64,000 bases of DNA from NCBI RefSeq assembly GCF_039872745.1, contig NZ_JBDPZD010000001.1, positions 434,001 to 498,000 on the forward strand, written 5' to 3'. Below the pieces are notes generated by a model. The model did not search any database. It worked only from the letters and a program-made list of their open reading frames with translations, and was not told the DNA's origin. A program made the position numbers and the translations under genes. Position 1 is the first letter of the stretch, and every line of letters begins with the position of its first letter. Shown here one piece after another: positions 27,778 through 37,199 of the stretch. Origin of the DNA: Pelomonas paludis (GTDB taxonomy: Bacteria > Pseudomonadota > Gammaproteobacteria > Burkholderiales > Burkholderiaceae_C).

Positions 27778-28374
27778 ATGCTGCCCCTGACCCTCCGCAT
27801 CATCCGCGCCGAGCACGGCGTGCTGGCCGCGATGCTGCGCACCCTGCCCCAGGTGCTGTCCGGCCGCCGCGAGCCCGACTTCGCCAGCCTGCGCGCCATG
27901 CTCTTCTACGTGGACGAGTTCCCCGAGCGCCTGCACCACCCCAAGGAGAGCGAGCTGCTCTTCCCCAAGCTGCGTGCCCGTGCGCCCGAGCTGCGCCCCG
28001 TGCTCGACGAACTGGACCGCGACCACGCCCAGGGCGAGCGCACCATCCGCGAGCTGCAGCACAGCCTGCTGGCCTGGGAGCAGATGGGCGAGTCACGCCG
28101 CGAGAAGTTCCAGCACCAGCTCAACCACTTCGCCACCCGCTACCTGAGCCACATGCGCCGCGAGGAGGAGGACGTGCTGCCCGCCGCCCTCAAGCTGCTG
28201 ACCGACGCCGACTGGGACGACCTGGACCAGGCCTTTGCGCAGAACCAGGACCCCCTGACCGGGCTCTCTGGCCCCGTCGAGGCCGACAGCCAATACGCCG
28301 GCCTGCGACACCGCATCTTGAGCCACCTGCCCGCCCCGTTGGGCTGGGCGCCGGCTACGTCGTCGGGGGATTGA
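27778..28374 (+). CDS. Hemerythrin-like domain protein
   Basis: The 198-residue helical protein has spaced His/Glu residues of a di-iron hemerythrin-like bundle: IRAEHGVL (H13), FPERLHHPKESELLFP, LDRDHAQGE and YLSHMRREEEDVLPAA. Such proteins bind oxygen or sense iron/redox state; the exact role here is unknown. ATG 27778 is preferred over a TTG three codons earlier. Its end overlaps the convergent KAP NTPase gene by 20 bases. There is no signal peptide. Confidence 0.85.
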   Translation: MLPLTLRIIRAEHGVLAAMLRTLPQVLSGRREPDFASLRAMLFYVDEFPERLHHPKESELLFPKLRARAPELRPVLDELDRDHAQGERTIRELQHSLLAWEQMGESRREKFQHQLNHFATRYLSHMRREEEDVLPAALKLLTDADWDDLDQAFAQNQDPLTGLSGPVEADSQYAGLRHRILSHLPAPLGWAPATSSGD

Positions 28375-31300
28375 ACGCGGCGCGGAGGATGAAGCGGAAG
28401 CCGGCGTCAGGGCGCGATTGCTCGTGCCCGATGGCGTCAAAGGCGGCGCTGCGAGCCGCATTCAAACTCTCGTGACTCGATCCGCCTCTGAGCGCATGGG
28501 CTAGCCCCGTTTTGTCCATCCCTTCCGGATCCGTCCGGTTGTTGGGTGCGCGCTCTTGCGGCGTCAGCAAATCGCGGCAGATCTCGGCGACATTGCCGTG
28601 CATCTCGTACAGCCCCCAGACATTGGGCGGCCTGGAGCCCACTTCCACCCGCGCGAGCCCCTCGACATTGATGGTCTCGCGCGTGGCGACCGCTAGGGCG
28701 AACGCGCCACGCGTGCCGGCGCGGCAGGCGCACTCCCACTCGGCCTCGCTGGGCAGGCGCACCTCGCTGCCAAAGTACTGCGCTGCGAGTCGCTGGCAGA
28801 ACAGCTCAGCCATCTGCGGGCTGACGCCTTGGACGGGCAGTCGATCCAGCTTGGGCAGCCAGGCGCGCGGATCTTCGTCCTGCATTACCGCCCGCCACAG
28901 CCCTTGCGTGCACGCGGTATCGGCGATCCAGTAGCCCCGTGTCAGCTCGACGGTGCGCAACTGCCCCTCGGCAGGGTCGCGCCCGTCCTCGTTCGTGGGC
29001 GAGCCCATCACAAACTCGCCGGGCGGCACCCAGCGCAGCCGCTGGCGGGTCTCCACCCGGTCGTCGGTGGCGCCGGCAATCAGATCGAGGTAGACGCCAA
29101 ACCGTTCGTCCGCGCCCAGATGCATCTCATAGGCATAGCCCTCGGCCAACATCGGCCCACGCCATAGCTGGCGGCGCTCGGTGCGCCAGCCCATGGGCAC
29201 CGCCCAGGTCTCGGCGCCCTCGGAGCCCAGAGACGCCAACCACTCCACCTGCTGCGCACTGATCGGCGGCGCCTGAAGTCGGGGCCCATCGTTCCACGGC
29301 TGTATGCCATGCGACCAGTTCGGCCTGCGCAGCTGATTCCAGGCTCGAACACTCTGCGCGCGGCGGACCTGCAGGATGCGAAAGACCGCGCGCTGCGACA
29401 GATAAGGCTCGACGCCGGCCAGGCAGCGGTCCAGCCGCTCATCGGACATCGCAGCCAGCCACTCGTCCACCAGCGGCTCGGGGAGCAGCCGCCCGTCCAA
29501 GGCGCGACCCTCGCGCGAGAGCTGGACGCGGATCACCTCCGGCTCGCCCGAGAGCAGGGCCTCCAGCAGGCCGCGCTCGTGCTCCAGCGCGGCCACCGGA
29601 GGTGCCCAGCGTTGAGGCGCGCCAAACACTTGCTCAACCGGCGACACCTCTGGCGCGGCAGCAGCTGACGGAGCCGCATCGGGCAACGCTTCCGCAGCGT
29701 CCGGGCTGGCAGGCGGCTCATCCAGCGGCGGTGCGCCCGAGGCCCAGCCCGCGCTCAAGTCATCGGGTAGGGCAGGTGGTACGGCAGATGGCGCGGGTGC
29801 TGGCTTGCGGATCTGATCAGCCACCCCTTCGCCGATGCGGCGCGCCTGGGCCATCTGCTCGTCCTGCAAGCGCTGCCGGGCCTGACGCTCCAATTCAGCG
29901 TCTACGGACGGCGCCAACGAGGAAGCCGCAGGCATCCCATCTGACGGCGCAGCCTCGGGCGCCACTGCGTCCTCGGTCTCGGTAAAGGCCAGCAAGGCCC
30001 CCAGCTGTGCCGGTTGCAGCGCCCGGCGGGCGTGCAGCACATCCACCCGCCCCAGCAGCTCCAGCAAGTCGAAGCCTGAGCGGTTTTGCATCACTTGCTC
30101 GCAGAGTTCCGGTAGGCGCAGCTTGGCGTTGATGACTTGCAGTGCGGCAGTGGTGGTGGCTCTGTGCTGTTGGGTCTTGAGCTTCTTTCTCAGCGCCTCC
30201 AGGTCCTTGAACCAGACGTCGCGTCGCCATTCGGCCAGCGTGATCAAGAGCGCCGGCCCGCGCAGCCGCAGGTAGCGGAAGAGCGCAGGCGCAAACAGCT
30301 GCAGCGCGCAGGCGATGGCCAGCCACTCGCGGCGTTCGGGCAGGGTCTCGTCGCCGGCGCCCAGTTCCTCGGCCGTTTCCAAGAGGGCGACCATGCGCTT
30401 GAGCTTGCGCGGCACGGCCGGGGTGATGGCGCCCACCAGTTTGGCCAGCTCGTTGGGCTGGCCGTTGGCGTCGGCAAACCAGGCCGGCTGCTCGGCCGCC
30501 AGGAAGCCCCAGGTGGACGTGGGCGTGGGCCGGGGCAGGCGGATGGGCAGGTGGACGAGCTTTTCCAGGTACTCGGCGCCGGTGATGGGCGTGAGGCCCT
30601 CCTTGCCCTGCAGCGCGTAGTCCTTGTAGCGGTGGGCAATGCCGCGCTCCACCACCTCCTCGTCCAGCGCCAGCACGAAGGCGCAGCCCTCCACCTCCAG
30701 GAAGAGCTTGATGGCTTCCAGCACCTCCACCGCTTTGTCGGGCAGGCAGCGGTCAAGGTCGTCGACGAGGAAGACGAGGTTGACCTGCAGCTGCGGCTCG
30801 GCCGGGGTCTCGCCGGTCAGAAGCCAGTGCAGCGCGGTGCGCACGCGCGTGCTCCAGCGCGGCCACCAGCCCAAGCCACGCAGCTTGAGCCGCTCGCGGT
30901 GCAGGGCCAGGGCCTTGGGGTTGCGGCCGGTGACGGCGCGCAGGTGTTCGAGGAAGTCGTAGTACAGGCTGTGCAGCGCGCTGATGGGCGTTTGCAGCCG
31001 GCGCGCCTGGGCTTGGGCCTCACGCAGCGCCTTCCAGCGCCCGAGCAGACCAGGGGCCGCAGCGCCGGTGCTGCCGGCCTTGATCTCAGGCAGCTTGAGC
31101 GCCACGCCCTGCACGGTCAGCGCCGCTTGCAGCAGCTCGCGGCCGCCGTGGCTGTAGATGGTCTGTGCCAGGTCGGCCACCAGCAGCAGGCGGTCAGAGA
31201 GCTGCTCGCGCTGGCGCAGGTCCTGCGGCAGGCTGGCATCGAGCGCCTTGCGCAGCTGCTGCTCGGCCACGCGCAGCAGGGGCACCAGCAAATGCTCCTC

Positions 31301-31567
31301 GCGCTCGTAGCGCCAGGCGTTGAAGGGCACGATCACCGTCAGCGCGGTGGCGCGCTCGGCCTCGGGGCGGGCGGCATCGCGGCGGCGCAGTTCGTCTTCG
31401 ACCGAGGTCAGCAGGCGGCTCTTGCCCGAGCCCCATTCGCCAAACACGCCCACCACCAGGGCCGGCTCCATGGAGCCCGAGCGGTCCTGCCGCAGGCTGT
31501 CCTGCAGCTCGTCGGCCAGCTGGGTGACGAGGGCCGCGTGGCCAAAGGCAAGAGGAGCGTGGCTCAC
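28355..31567 (-). CDS. KAP P-loop NTPase fused to a formylglycine-enzyme-like (SUMF1) domain
   Basis: The 1070-residue protein joins two modules. Residues about 10-430 are a KAP-family NTPase: Walker A GEWGSGKS (43-50), FNAWRYEREEHLLVPLL (82-98) and Walker B LVFLVDDLDRC (264-274). A helical region follows, then a Pro/Ala-rich linker (about 530-650). Residues about 842-1063 are a SUMF1/FGE-sulfatase domain of C-type-lectin fold (WVPPGEFVMGS, RLPSEAEWECACRAGT, GLYEMHGNVAEICRD, LRGGSSHESLNAARSAAF, GFRF). The paired catalytic cysteines of true formylglycine enzymes are absent from the last segment, so it probably binds rather than modifies a target. KAP proteins include the phage-exclusion factor PifA. 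The GTG at 31567 overlaps the aldo/keto reductase stop (GTGA), so it is translationally coupled. Function is inferred only. Confidence 0.88.
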   Translation of the reverse strand: MSHAPLAFGHAALVTQLADELQDSLRQDRSGSMEPALVVGVFGEWGSGKSRLLTSVEDELRRRDAARPEAERATALTVIVPFNAWRYEREEHLLVPLLRVAEQQLRKALDASLPQDLRQREQLSDRLLLVADLAQTIYSHGGRELLQAALTVQGVALKLPEIKAGSTGAAAPGLLGRWKALREAQAQARRLQTPISALHSLYYDFLEHLRAVTGRNPKALALHRERLKLRGLGWWPRWSTRVRTALHWLLTGETPAEPQLQVNLVFLVDDLDRCLPDKAVEVLEAIKLFLEVEGCAFVLALDEEVVERGIAHRYKDYALQGKEGLTPITGAEYLEKLVHLPIRLPRPTPTSTWGFLAAEQPAWFADANGQPNELAKLVGAITPAVPRKLKRMVALLETAEELGAGDETLPERREWLAIACALQLFAPALFRYLRLRGPALLITLAEWRRDVWFKDLEALRKKLKTQQHRATTTAALQVINAKLRLPELCEQVMQNRSGFDLLELLGRVDVLHARRALQPAQLGALLAFTETEDAVAPEAAPSDGMPAASSLAPSVDAELERQARQRLQDEQMAQARRIGEGVADQIRKPAPAPSAVPPALPDDLSAGWASGAPPLDEPPASPDAAEALPDAAPSAAAAPEVSPVEQVFGAPQRWAPPVAALEHERGLLEALLSGEPEVIRVQLSREGRALDGRLLPEPLVDEWLAAMSDERLDRCLAGVEPYLSQRAVFRILQVRRAQSVRAWNQLRRPNWSHGIQPWNDGPRLQAPPISAQQVEWLASLGSEGAETWAVPMGWRTERRQLWRGPMLAEGYAYEMHLGADERFGVYLDLIAGATDDRVETRQRLRWVPPGEFVMGSPTNEDGRDPAEGQLRTVELTRGYWIADTACTQGLWRAVMQDEDPRAWLPKLDRLPVQGVSPQMAELFCQRLAAQYFGSEVRLPSEAEWECACRAGTRGAFALAVATRETINVEGLARVEVGSRPPNVWGLYEMHGNVAEICRDLLTPQERAPNNRTDPEGMDKTGLAHALRGGSSHESLNAARSAAFDAIGHEQSRPDAGFRFILRAAFNPPTT

Positions 31568-32544
31568 CGGGCCAGGGCCTGGGTGCAGGTGTCGATGCGG
31601 GCCAGCACCTCGGGCGTGAGCTTCGGCGTCACGGCCAATGCACCGAGGTTGTCCTGCAGCTGCGAGACGCGGCTGGCGCCGAGGATGACGCTGGACACGC
31701 GCGGGTTGCGGTTGCACCAGGCGATGGCGAGTTGCGCCAGCGTGCAGCCGAGGTCGGCCGCCACGCCGGCCAGGCGGCCCACGGCCGCGTTCTTGGCCGT
31801 GTCGGTCAGGCCGTCGCGCAGCCAGGCCAGGTTTTCCATCGCGCCCCGGCTGCCGGCGGGGATGCCGTCGCGGTACTTGCCGGTGAGCAGGCCCGAGGCC
31901 AGCGGGCTCCAGGTGGTGAGGCCGAGGCCGAGGTCCTCATACAGCCGCGCGTACTCGACCTCAACGCGCTGGCGATGGAAGAGGTGGTACTGCGGCTGCT
32001 CGACGATGGGCTTGTGCAGGTGGTGGCGCTCGGCGATGTCCCACGCCGCGCGGATCTCGGCGGCGCTCCACTCGCTGGTGCCCCAGTAGAGCGCCTTGCC
32101 GCGCGCCACCATGTCGTGCATGGCCCAAACGGTTTCCTCGATCGGTGTCGCCGGATCGGGCCGGTGGCAGTAGACGAGGTCGACGTGATCAAGCTGCAGG
32201 CGCTGCAAGCAGGCGTCGATGGACTGCAGCAGGTATTTGCGGTTGAGCGTGTTGCGGCGGTTGACCTGGGAACCTGGCGCCTCCAGGCCCCAGAAGAGCT
32301 TGGTCGAAACCACATAGCTGAGCCGCGCCCAGCCGAGCTTTTTGAGCGCCTGCCCCATCACCACCTCGCTCTGGCCCTGGGCGTAGACCTCGGCGTTGTC
32401 GAAGAAGTTGATGCCGGCGTCATACCCGGCCGCCATCATCTCCACGGCAGCGTCCACGCCCACCTGGTTGTGATACGTGATCCAGGAGCCGAGCGAGAGC
32501 TCGGAGACTTGCAGGCCGGAGCGGCCGAGGCGGCGGTATTGCAT
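31564..32544 (-). CDS. Aldo/keto reductase (voltage-gated K+ channel beta-subunit type)
   Basis: The 326-residue NADPH-dependent oxidoreductase starts at ATG 32544 with MQYRRLGRSGLQVSELSLG. The catalytic set is Asp/Tyr in INFFDNAEVYAQGQSE, Lys in VVSTKLFWG, and His in VDLVYCHRPDP. NADP-binding residues are seen near SPLASGLLTGKYRDGIP and SSVILGASRVSQLQDNL. The family reduces aldehydes and ketones, often in detoxification. It is divergent from the UbiH-type gene with only 37 bp between starts. Its stop codon overlaps the GTG start of the KAP-FGE gene. Confidence 0.93.
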   Translation of the reverse strand: MQYRRLGRSGLQVSELSLGSWITYHNQVGVDAAVEMMAAGYDAGINFFDNAEVYAQGQSEVVMGQALKKLGWARLSYVVSTKLFWGLEAPGSQVNRRNTLNRKYLLQSIDACLQRLQLDHVDLVYCHRPDPATPIEETVWAMHDMVARGKALYWGTSEWSAAEIRAAWDIAERHHLHKPIVEQPQYHLFHRQRVEVEYARLYEDLGLGLTTWSPLASGLLTGKYRDGIPAGSRGAMENLAWLRDGLTDTAKNAAVGRLAGVAADLGCTLAQLAIAWCNRNPRVSSVILGASRVSQLQDNLGALAVTPKLTPEVLARIDTCTQALAR

Positions 32545-32581
32545 GGCGCTGGCTATAGTTTCAGAGGTGACGAATCCTCCC

Positions 32582-33775
32582 ATGAACCTCGCCGTCGTGG
32601 GCGCCGGCCCGGTGGGCCTGGCGCTGGCCCTGATGCTGGCCGAGCGCCTGCCGCAGGTCCGCGTGAGCCTGTTCGACCAACGCCCGTTCGACCGCGACGT
32701 CAGCGGTGACGCGCGCACCCTGGCCCTCAACCTCGGCAGCGTGCAGCTGCTGCAGCGCCTGCAGGCCTGGGTGCCGAGTGGGGCTGAGGCGATCCGCGAG
32801 GTCCATGTCAGCCAGGCGCCGCCCACGCTGTCGCACCCGGTGTTTGGCGCGGCGGGCGAGCCCGAGGTGCGCATCACCGCCGCCGAACAGGGCGTGGCCC
32901 AGCTGGGCGCCGTGCTCAGCTATGGCGCCGTGGTGGCGCCGCTGCAGGCGCGCTGGCTGGCGATGCAGCGCGAGGGGCTGACCTCGCGCTTCGGCACTGC
33001 CGTGCATGCGATCAAGGCGGTGCCCGAGGGCGTCGAGCTGGAGACGGGCGACGGGCATGTGGCCGAGACCTTTGACCTCGCCGTGGTGGCCGAAGGCGGT
33101 GTCTTTGCGGAGCAGGACCGCAAGCGCCTCTCACGCGACTACGAACAGAACGCCTGGGTCGGCCAGGTGCGGCTGCAGGAGCCGGGTTTGCAAGGCCGCG
33201 CCATCGAGCGCTTCACCCGCAATGGCCCGCTCGCCCTGCTGCCCCTGCCGCGCGACGCGCAGGGCCCGCGTGCGGCCTTGGTGTGGTGCATGCCGCAGGC
33301 TGAGGACGACATCGCCGGGCTCGATGCTGCGCAGCGCCAGGTGGTGATCCAGCGCCAGCTGCCCGAGGCGGCGGGACAGCTCGCCAGCGTGGGGCCGCTG
33401 AAGTGCTTCCCGCTGGGGCTCAATGTCGAGACCAAGCTCGTCAATGGCCGCACGCTGCGGATTGGCAATGCGGCGCAGACCCTGCACCCGGTGGCCGGCC
33501 AAGGCCTGAACCTGGGGCTGCGCGACGCGCATGCGCTGGTGGACGCGCTGCGCCTGCACCCCGAGCGCCTACTTGACGACACGCTGGCCCGCATCGAGTG
33601 GCAACGCGCGCCGGACCGCTGGCCGATGATTGCCGCGACCGACTTCCTCGCCCGCAGCTTCGCCTGGCGCTGGCCCGGCTTGCCGGCCGTGCGCGGCGCG
33701 GCGTTGGCGGCGGTTCAGTTGGCCGGGCCGCTCAAGCGGCGGCTGGCTCAGCAGCTGATGTTCGGCAGCCGCTGA
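32582..33775 (+). CDS. UbiH/COQ6-family FAD-dependent hydroxylase (ubiquinone biosynthesis)
   Basis: The 397-residue flavoprotein monooxygenase has the FAD motif VVGAGPVGLALALMLAE (residues 4-20) and the second FAD motif in UbiH form, RIGNAAQTLHPVAGQGLNLG. The family hydroxylates the aromatic ring during ubiquinone synthesis. UbiH itself is the closest in wording, but UbiF/UbiI/UbiM-type relatives cannot be separated by eye. ATG 32582 fits the start of the Rossmann fold. Its end overlaps the convergent PEP-CTERM gene by 28 bases. Confidence 0.9.
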   Translation: MNLAVVGAGPVGLALALMLAERLPQVRVSLFDQRPFDRDVSGDARTLALNLGSVQLLQRLQAWVPSGAEAIREVHVSQAPPTLSHPVFGAAGEPEVRITAAEQGVAQLGAVLSYGAVVAPLQARWLAMQREGLTSRFGTAVHAIKAVPEGVELETGDGHVAETFDLAVVAEGGVFAEQDRKRLSRDYEQNAWVGQVRLQEPGLQGRAIERFTRNGPLALLPLPRDAQGPRAALVWCMPQAEDDIAGLDAAQRQVVIQRQLPEAAGQLASVGPLKCFPLGLNVETKLVNGRTLRIGNAAQTLHPVAGQGLNLGLRDAHALVDALRLHPERLLDDTLARIEWQRAPDRWPMIAATDFLARSFAWRWPGLPAVRGAALAAVQLAGPLKRRLAQQLMFGSR

Positions 33776-35496
33776 CGGCGCAGCACCAGCAGGCCCGCCC
33801 CCAACAGCATCAAGAGCGCCGATGCGGGCTCGGGCACGCTGCTGACAAGGGCCGTGCGCAGCACGGCCTCGCTACCGTCGGTGAAGGTGACGCTGAACGC
33901 AAACTGCCCGGCGTTGTTGAGCCCGTCATCGAGCGCGGTGATGCGGGTATCCATCAGCTCATGCAGGCCGGTGTCGAGGTTGCCCACGGTCTTGAACACC
34001 CCGGGCAGCACCTCGATCTCCTGGCCTTCCAGCACCAGCAGCTGCAGGTCGGCCGCCGAGTGGCCGTACCACAGGCCCTGGCGCGAATCGCCGCCCACCA
34101 AGGTGGCGCTGAACACCGCCAGGCCGCTGTCATTCAGGGCCACGTCGTGGAACTTGGCAAAGCCGGCCGATGCCCCCGGCGCCAGCTGCGCCTGGATGTT
34201 GCTGGTGGTGGCCAAGGTGGCAAAGCTGCCGTCGGCGTGGCTGAGGAAGACGCCATAGCCCGCCACGGCCGGCGCGCCCGTGATGGCGGACACAAAGGCC
34301 GCCGTGCCGGACTGGTTGAGCGCCAGGCCCCGGGCCGAGTCCAGCACCAGGTTGTCGGGCAGCATGGACAGCGGCGAGAGCGTGGCGCCGTCCGGCAGGA
34401 TCTTGTGGCCGAAGCTCACGCCGCTCAAGCCCGGCACCGCCGCGCCGGGCAGCGCGAGGATGGACAGGGTGCTGCCGTCGTAGCGCAGCAGGCCCCCGAA
34501 CAGCTTGCGATCGAAGGTTGTGTTGCGCCCAAAGTCACCGCGAAAGACCAGCTGACCGGCCGTGTTTGCCGCGAACTGCGCCGCGCCCGCGCTGATGCCC
34601 GCAAAGGGCTGTGGGGCGCCCGGCACGGTGCTGCCGGGGTGGACGATGGAGACACTGCTGCCGTCAGCCCGCAGCTCGACGAGGTTGCCGCGCATTTGCA
34701 CGCCCTCGCTGGTGATGCCGCTGCCCACCTGCAGGCCGTACAGCAAGGTGTTGCCCGCCAGCGTACCGCCCACGGCCTGCACGCTGGCCCAGCTGCGGCC
34801 GCTGGCCGGTGTGCCCACACCCGCGATACCGGTGCTCGGCAGCGCCAGCTTGGCCGTGGACGCGGAACCCGTGCGCACCAGCGTCGTGTAGTCCTCGGCC
34901 GCCGACAAGCGCCCCGCTTCAAAGCTACTGCCACTGCTGTTGCTGGCGTGCACCCACTGCTGACCGCCAGGCAGCAGCTCAAAGCCGATGCTGCCTCCGC
35001 CCCCGACGCGGTTGTAAACCGCCGTCGTAGCCGGTGACGGCACCTTGACCAGCGCTGGCGCGCCGCTGCCGTCGGCCAGGGCGGTGTAGTGCAGTTGAGT
35101 GTTGATCGCCGAGGCCAAACTCACCGTCAGGGCCACCTGCTGGCCATCGTCCACCCGCAGGCTGCGCAATGCACCCACGGTGCTGCCCAGCAGGCTTTCG
35201 CCCCCCGACACCACGCGCCGCACGGTGCCGGGCTCGCCCACCATGAAGTGCGCCGCCGTGAGGCTGCTGCCGGGCGCAAAGCCCACCCAGCCATCCTCAG
35301 CGATGCTGACCTGCCGCAGCCCGAACTGGTAGCTGGTGCTGGAACCGGCGGCAAAAGGCAGGGCCGTGGTGCCGCTCAGCGCGATGGTCTGGAAGTCCAG
35401 CGCCTGCGCGGCGCTGGCCAGGCCCAGCAGCAAGGCCGCCACGCCGACACGGCGAGTAGGGGCGAAAGAAGGATGGAGGCGGGCGAGACGGGACAT
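33748..35496 (-). CDS. PEP-CTERM protein with NxxGxxAF tandem repeats
   Basis: The 582-residue secreted protein begins near ATG 35496 with an Arg-containing signal peptide (RRVGVAALLLGLASAAQA). Repeated segments match N-x-x-G-x-x-A/V-F: AANTAGQLVF, ALNQSGTAAF, ALNDSGLAVF, GLNNAGQFAF. These belong to a known group of repeat proteins with varied C-terminal anchors. The tail is PEP-CTERM (SSVPEPASALLMLLGAGLLV, then RRQR). A surface or matrix location is expected, but the function is unknown. No clear ribosome site is seen, so the exact start is uncertain. Confidence 0.88.
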   Translation of the reverse strand: MSRLARLHPSFAPTRRVGVAALLLGLASAAQALDFQTIALSGTTALPFAAGSSTSYQFGLRQVSIAEDGWVGFAPGSSLTAAHFMVGEPGTVRRVVSGGESLLGSTVGALRSLRVDDGQQVALTVSLASAINTQLHYTALADGSGAPALVKVPSPATTAVYNRVGGGGSIGFELLPGGQQWVHASNSSGSSFEAGRLSAAEDYTTLVRTGSASTAKLALPSTGIAGVGTPASGRSWASVQAVGGTLAGNTLLYGLQVGSGITSEGVQMRGNLVELRADGSSVSIVHPGSTVPGAPQPFAGISAGAAQFAANTAGQLVFRGDFGRNTTFDRKLFGGLLRYDGSTLSILALPGAAVPGLSGVSFGHKILPDGATLSPLSMLPDNLVLDSARGLALNQSGTAAFVSAITGAPAVAGYGVFLSHADGSFATLATTSNIQAQLAPGASAGFAKFHDVALNDSGLAVFSATLVGGDSRQGLWYGHSAADLQLLVLEGQEIEVLPGVFKTVGNLDTGLHELMDTRITALDDGLNNAGQFAFSVTFTDGSEAVLRTALVSSVPEPASALLMLLGAGLLVLRRQRLPNISC

Positions 35497-35648
35497 CGCA
35501 GGAGGCACGCGGCAAGGAGTGCAGCAAGGTTTCAGAAAGCGCCGCGATGCTAGGGAACCGGGCCCCATCCGGGCATCCCTGGCCCCAGGGGTGAGGTGGT
35601 GAGCCATTTGGCGGCGCAATCCTGCGCCCCCCTGGGAGTCGCCCGCCG

Positions 35649-36491
35649 TCAGGGCAACAAATTGGCCGGCAGTGGGCGCATGCCGCTGTGCTGCGGGCTG
35701 ACGGCCGCAATCTGGGTGACCAGGCGCCACACGGCCTGGTTGCGCGCCGCCTCCACCAGCGCCTGTTTCAGCAAACGCCGGTCGGCTTCGCCCAGCGAGC
35801 GGGTGGACAGGTAGGCGCCGCTGGTCGTCCAGCCAAACTCGGGCAGGTTGCTGGTGTGCACATCCCGCAGCAGCGGGGCCAGCGCGGGCTCGGTGACCAT
35901 GACGCCCATCAGGGTGAGCGGGTGGATCAGCGAGACCTGTGCCAAGCCCATCTGCAGGGCCCGCGCCACGCTGGCCGGGTCGGCCTCCTCCACCAGTCGG
36001 CGGCGCTCGCGCAGCGTCGTGATCAAGGCCTCATAGGCCGGCCCATAGGAGTAGCTGCGCACCACGGCCACACGCAGGTCCGCCGCCGCCAGCAGCTCGG
36101 GCACCGAGCCCGGCAGGGCCCGACCTTCGCCCAAGGTGACCAAGGCGATGCGGGCCTGCACCAGCGGAATGAACTCCCCGAACTCGGCGCGGGCTGGGAC
36201 CTCGGAGGCCGGGATGAAGAGGTCCAGTTGCCCCGACTCGAAGAGCATCTGCTGCCGGGCCCGGGGCACCTGGCGCATCCGGAAGTCGCAGGGCAGGCGC
36301 GCGCTCAGGTCGCGCAGCAGGCTTGGGTAAATCCCCAGAGCCTGATCGCCCTGAAAGTAGACGCTGAGGCCCGTGGGGGCCATGGGCACCGAGATGGGTC
36401 GCGAACAGGCGGCGCCGGCCAGGTCGGCCAACAGGGCCAGGCCGAGCAGGCAAACCCGGCCCAGCACAAGCCAAGCCCTGGTCAATGCCAT
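35649..36491 (-). CDS. Periplasmic solute-binding-like protein (SBP_bac_3 family)
   Basis: The 280-residue protein has a signal peptide (MALTRAWLVLGRVCLLGLAL, ending GAACS) and a two-lobed binding fold related to amino-acid-binding proteins (LSVYFQGDQALGIYPSLLRDL, FESGQLDLFIPASEV, ELLAAADLRVAVVRSYSYG, TTSGAYLSTRSLGEADRRLL). No permease or ATPase gene is nearby, so it is either an orphan receptor or acts with a distant system. It is divergent from a lipoprotein gene that is followed by a second protein of this family. Confidence 0.8.
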   Translation of the reverse strand: MALTRAWLVLGRVCLLGLALLADLAGAACSRPISVPMAPTGLSVYFQGDQALGIYPSLLRDLSARLPCDFRMRQVPRARQQMLFESGQLDLFIPASEVPARAEFGEFIPLVQARIALVTLGEGRALPGSVPELLAAADLRVAVVRSYSYGPAYEALITTLRERRRLVEEADPASVARALQMGLAQVSLIHPLTLMGVMVTEPALAPLLRDVHTSNLPEFGWTTSGAYLSTRSLGEADRRLLKQALVEAARNQAVWRLVTQIAAVSPQHSGMRPLPANLLP

Positions 36492-36612
36492 CGCCCACAC
36501 AACGTCGTACGCATGGGTTGGATTCTGCGCCCGAGGCCGATGCGAGGAATTGGCCGTTTGTGCACGGCTATTTGAGGCGATGGCGCGCCGCCCGGCGCCT
36601 AGCATCCAGGCC

Positions 36613-37182
36613 ATGGAATTCCGTCCGGTCCTCGCCCTGCGCGCCGCGCTGCTGACCCTGCTGGCCGCCGGCCTGCAGTCCTGTGGCACGCCGGTACAGC
36701 CGGGGCCGGCCACGCTGGGGCCGGCCGAGGCGCTGCAGATGCGCAACTTCGTGCCCGAGGCACTGCGCCAGCAGATCGTCACTGCGCCTCCCAAGGGCGG
36801 CGCCGAGACCGGCCGCTGGTGGGGCAGCAAGCTCAGCAACCAGGCGCTGCGCGTGGCGCTGGAGGAGTCACTCCAGGCCGCCGAGATGCACGCCCGCCGG
36901 CCCGAGCCGCCCGCCCGTTTTGAGCTGGCCGCCGAGTTGCTGGAGCTGGAGCAGCCGCTGGTGGCCCTGGAGGTCACCGTGCGCACCGCCGTGCGTTACC
37001 GCCTGCTGGACCGCAGCGCCAACAACCGCATCCTCTACGAGCGCGTGGTGCGCACCGAGCAGAACGCCGACCTGGGCGATGCCCTGCTCTCGCTGCCCGA
37101 GCGCCAGCGCATCGCCACCGAGCGCGCGCTGCACGCCAGCATCCAGACCATGCTGCGCGACGTTGTCGCGCTGCGGCCCTGA
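36613..37182 (+). CDS. Predicted outer-membrane lipoprotein of ABC-type auxiliary/unknown class
   Basis: The 189-residue product has a lipoprotein signal: charged start, hydrophobic stretch and lipobox GLQSC with Cys at about residue 24. The rest is a mixed alpha/beta domain (NQALRVALEESLQAAEMHAR, FELAAELLELEQPLVALEVT, VRYRLLDRSANNRILYERVV, ERALHASIQTMLRDVVAL). This pattern looks like a small periplasmic domain seen in lipoproteins that bind other components, but I cannot name the family. It lies 17 bp before a solute-binding protein gene and is probably cotranscribed with it. Confidence 0.75.
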   Translation: MEFRPVLALRAALLTLLAAGLQSCGTPVQPGPATLGPAEALQMRNFVPEALRQQIVTAPPKGGAETGRWWGSKLSNQALRVALEESLQAAEMHARRPEPPARFELAAELLELEQPLVALEVTVRTAVRYRLLDRSANNRILYERVVRTEQNADLGDALLSLPERQRIATERALHASIQTMLRDVVALRP

Positions 37183-37199
37183 CCCGGCGAGGCCACCGC

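Noticed and set aside
28355..31567. KAP-FGE protein as the variable protein of a diversity-generating retroelement
   Set aside because: No reverse transcriptase, accessory gene or template/variable repeat pair was seen near the lectin-fold domain, so this specific idea is not supported here.
28355..31567. True formylglycine-generating enzyme for sulfatases
   Set aside because: The final segment lacks the paired catalytic cysteines, and no sulfatase gene is in the window.
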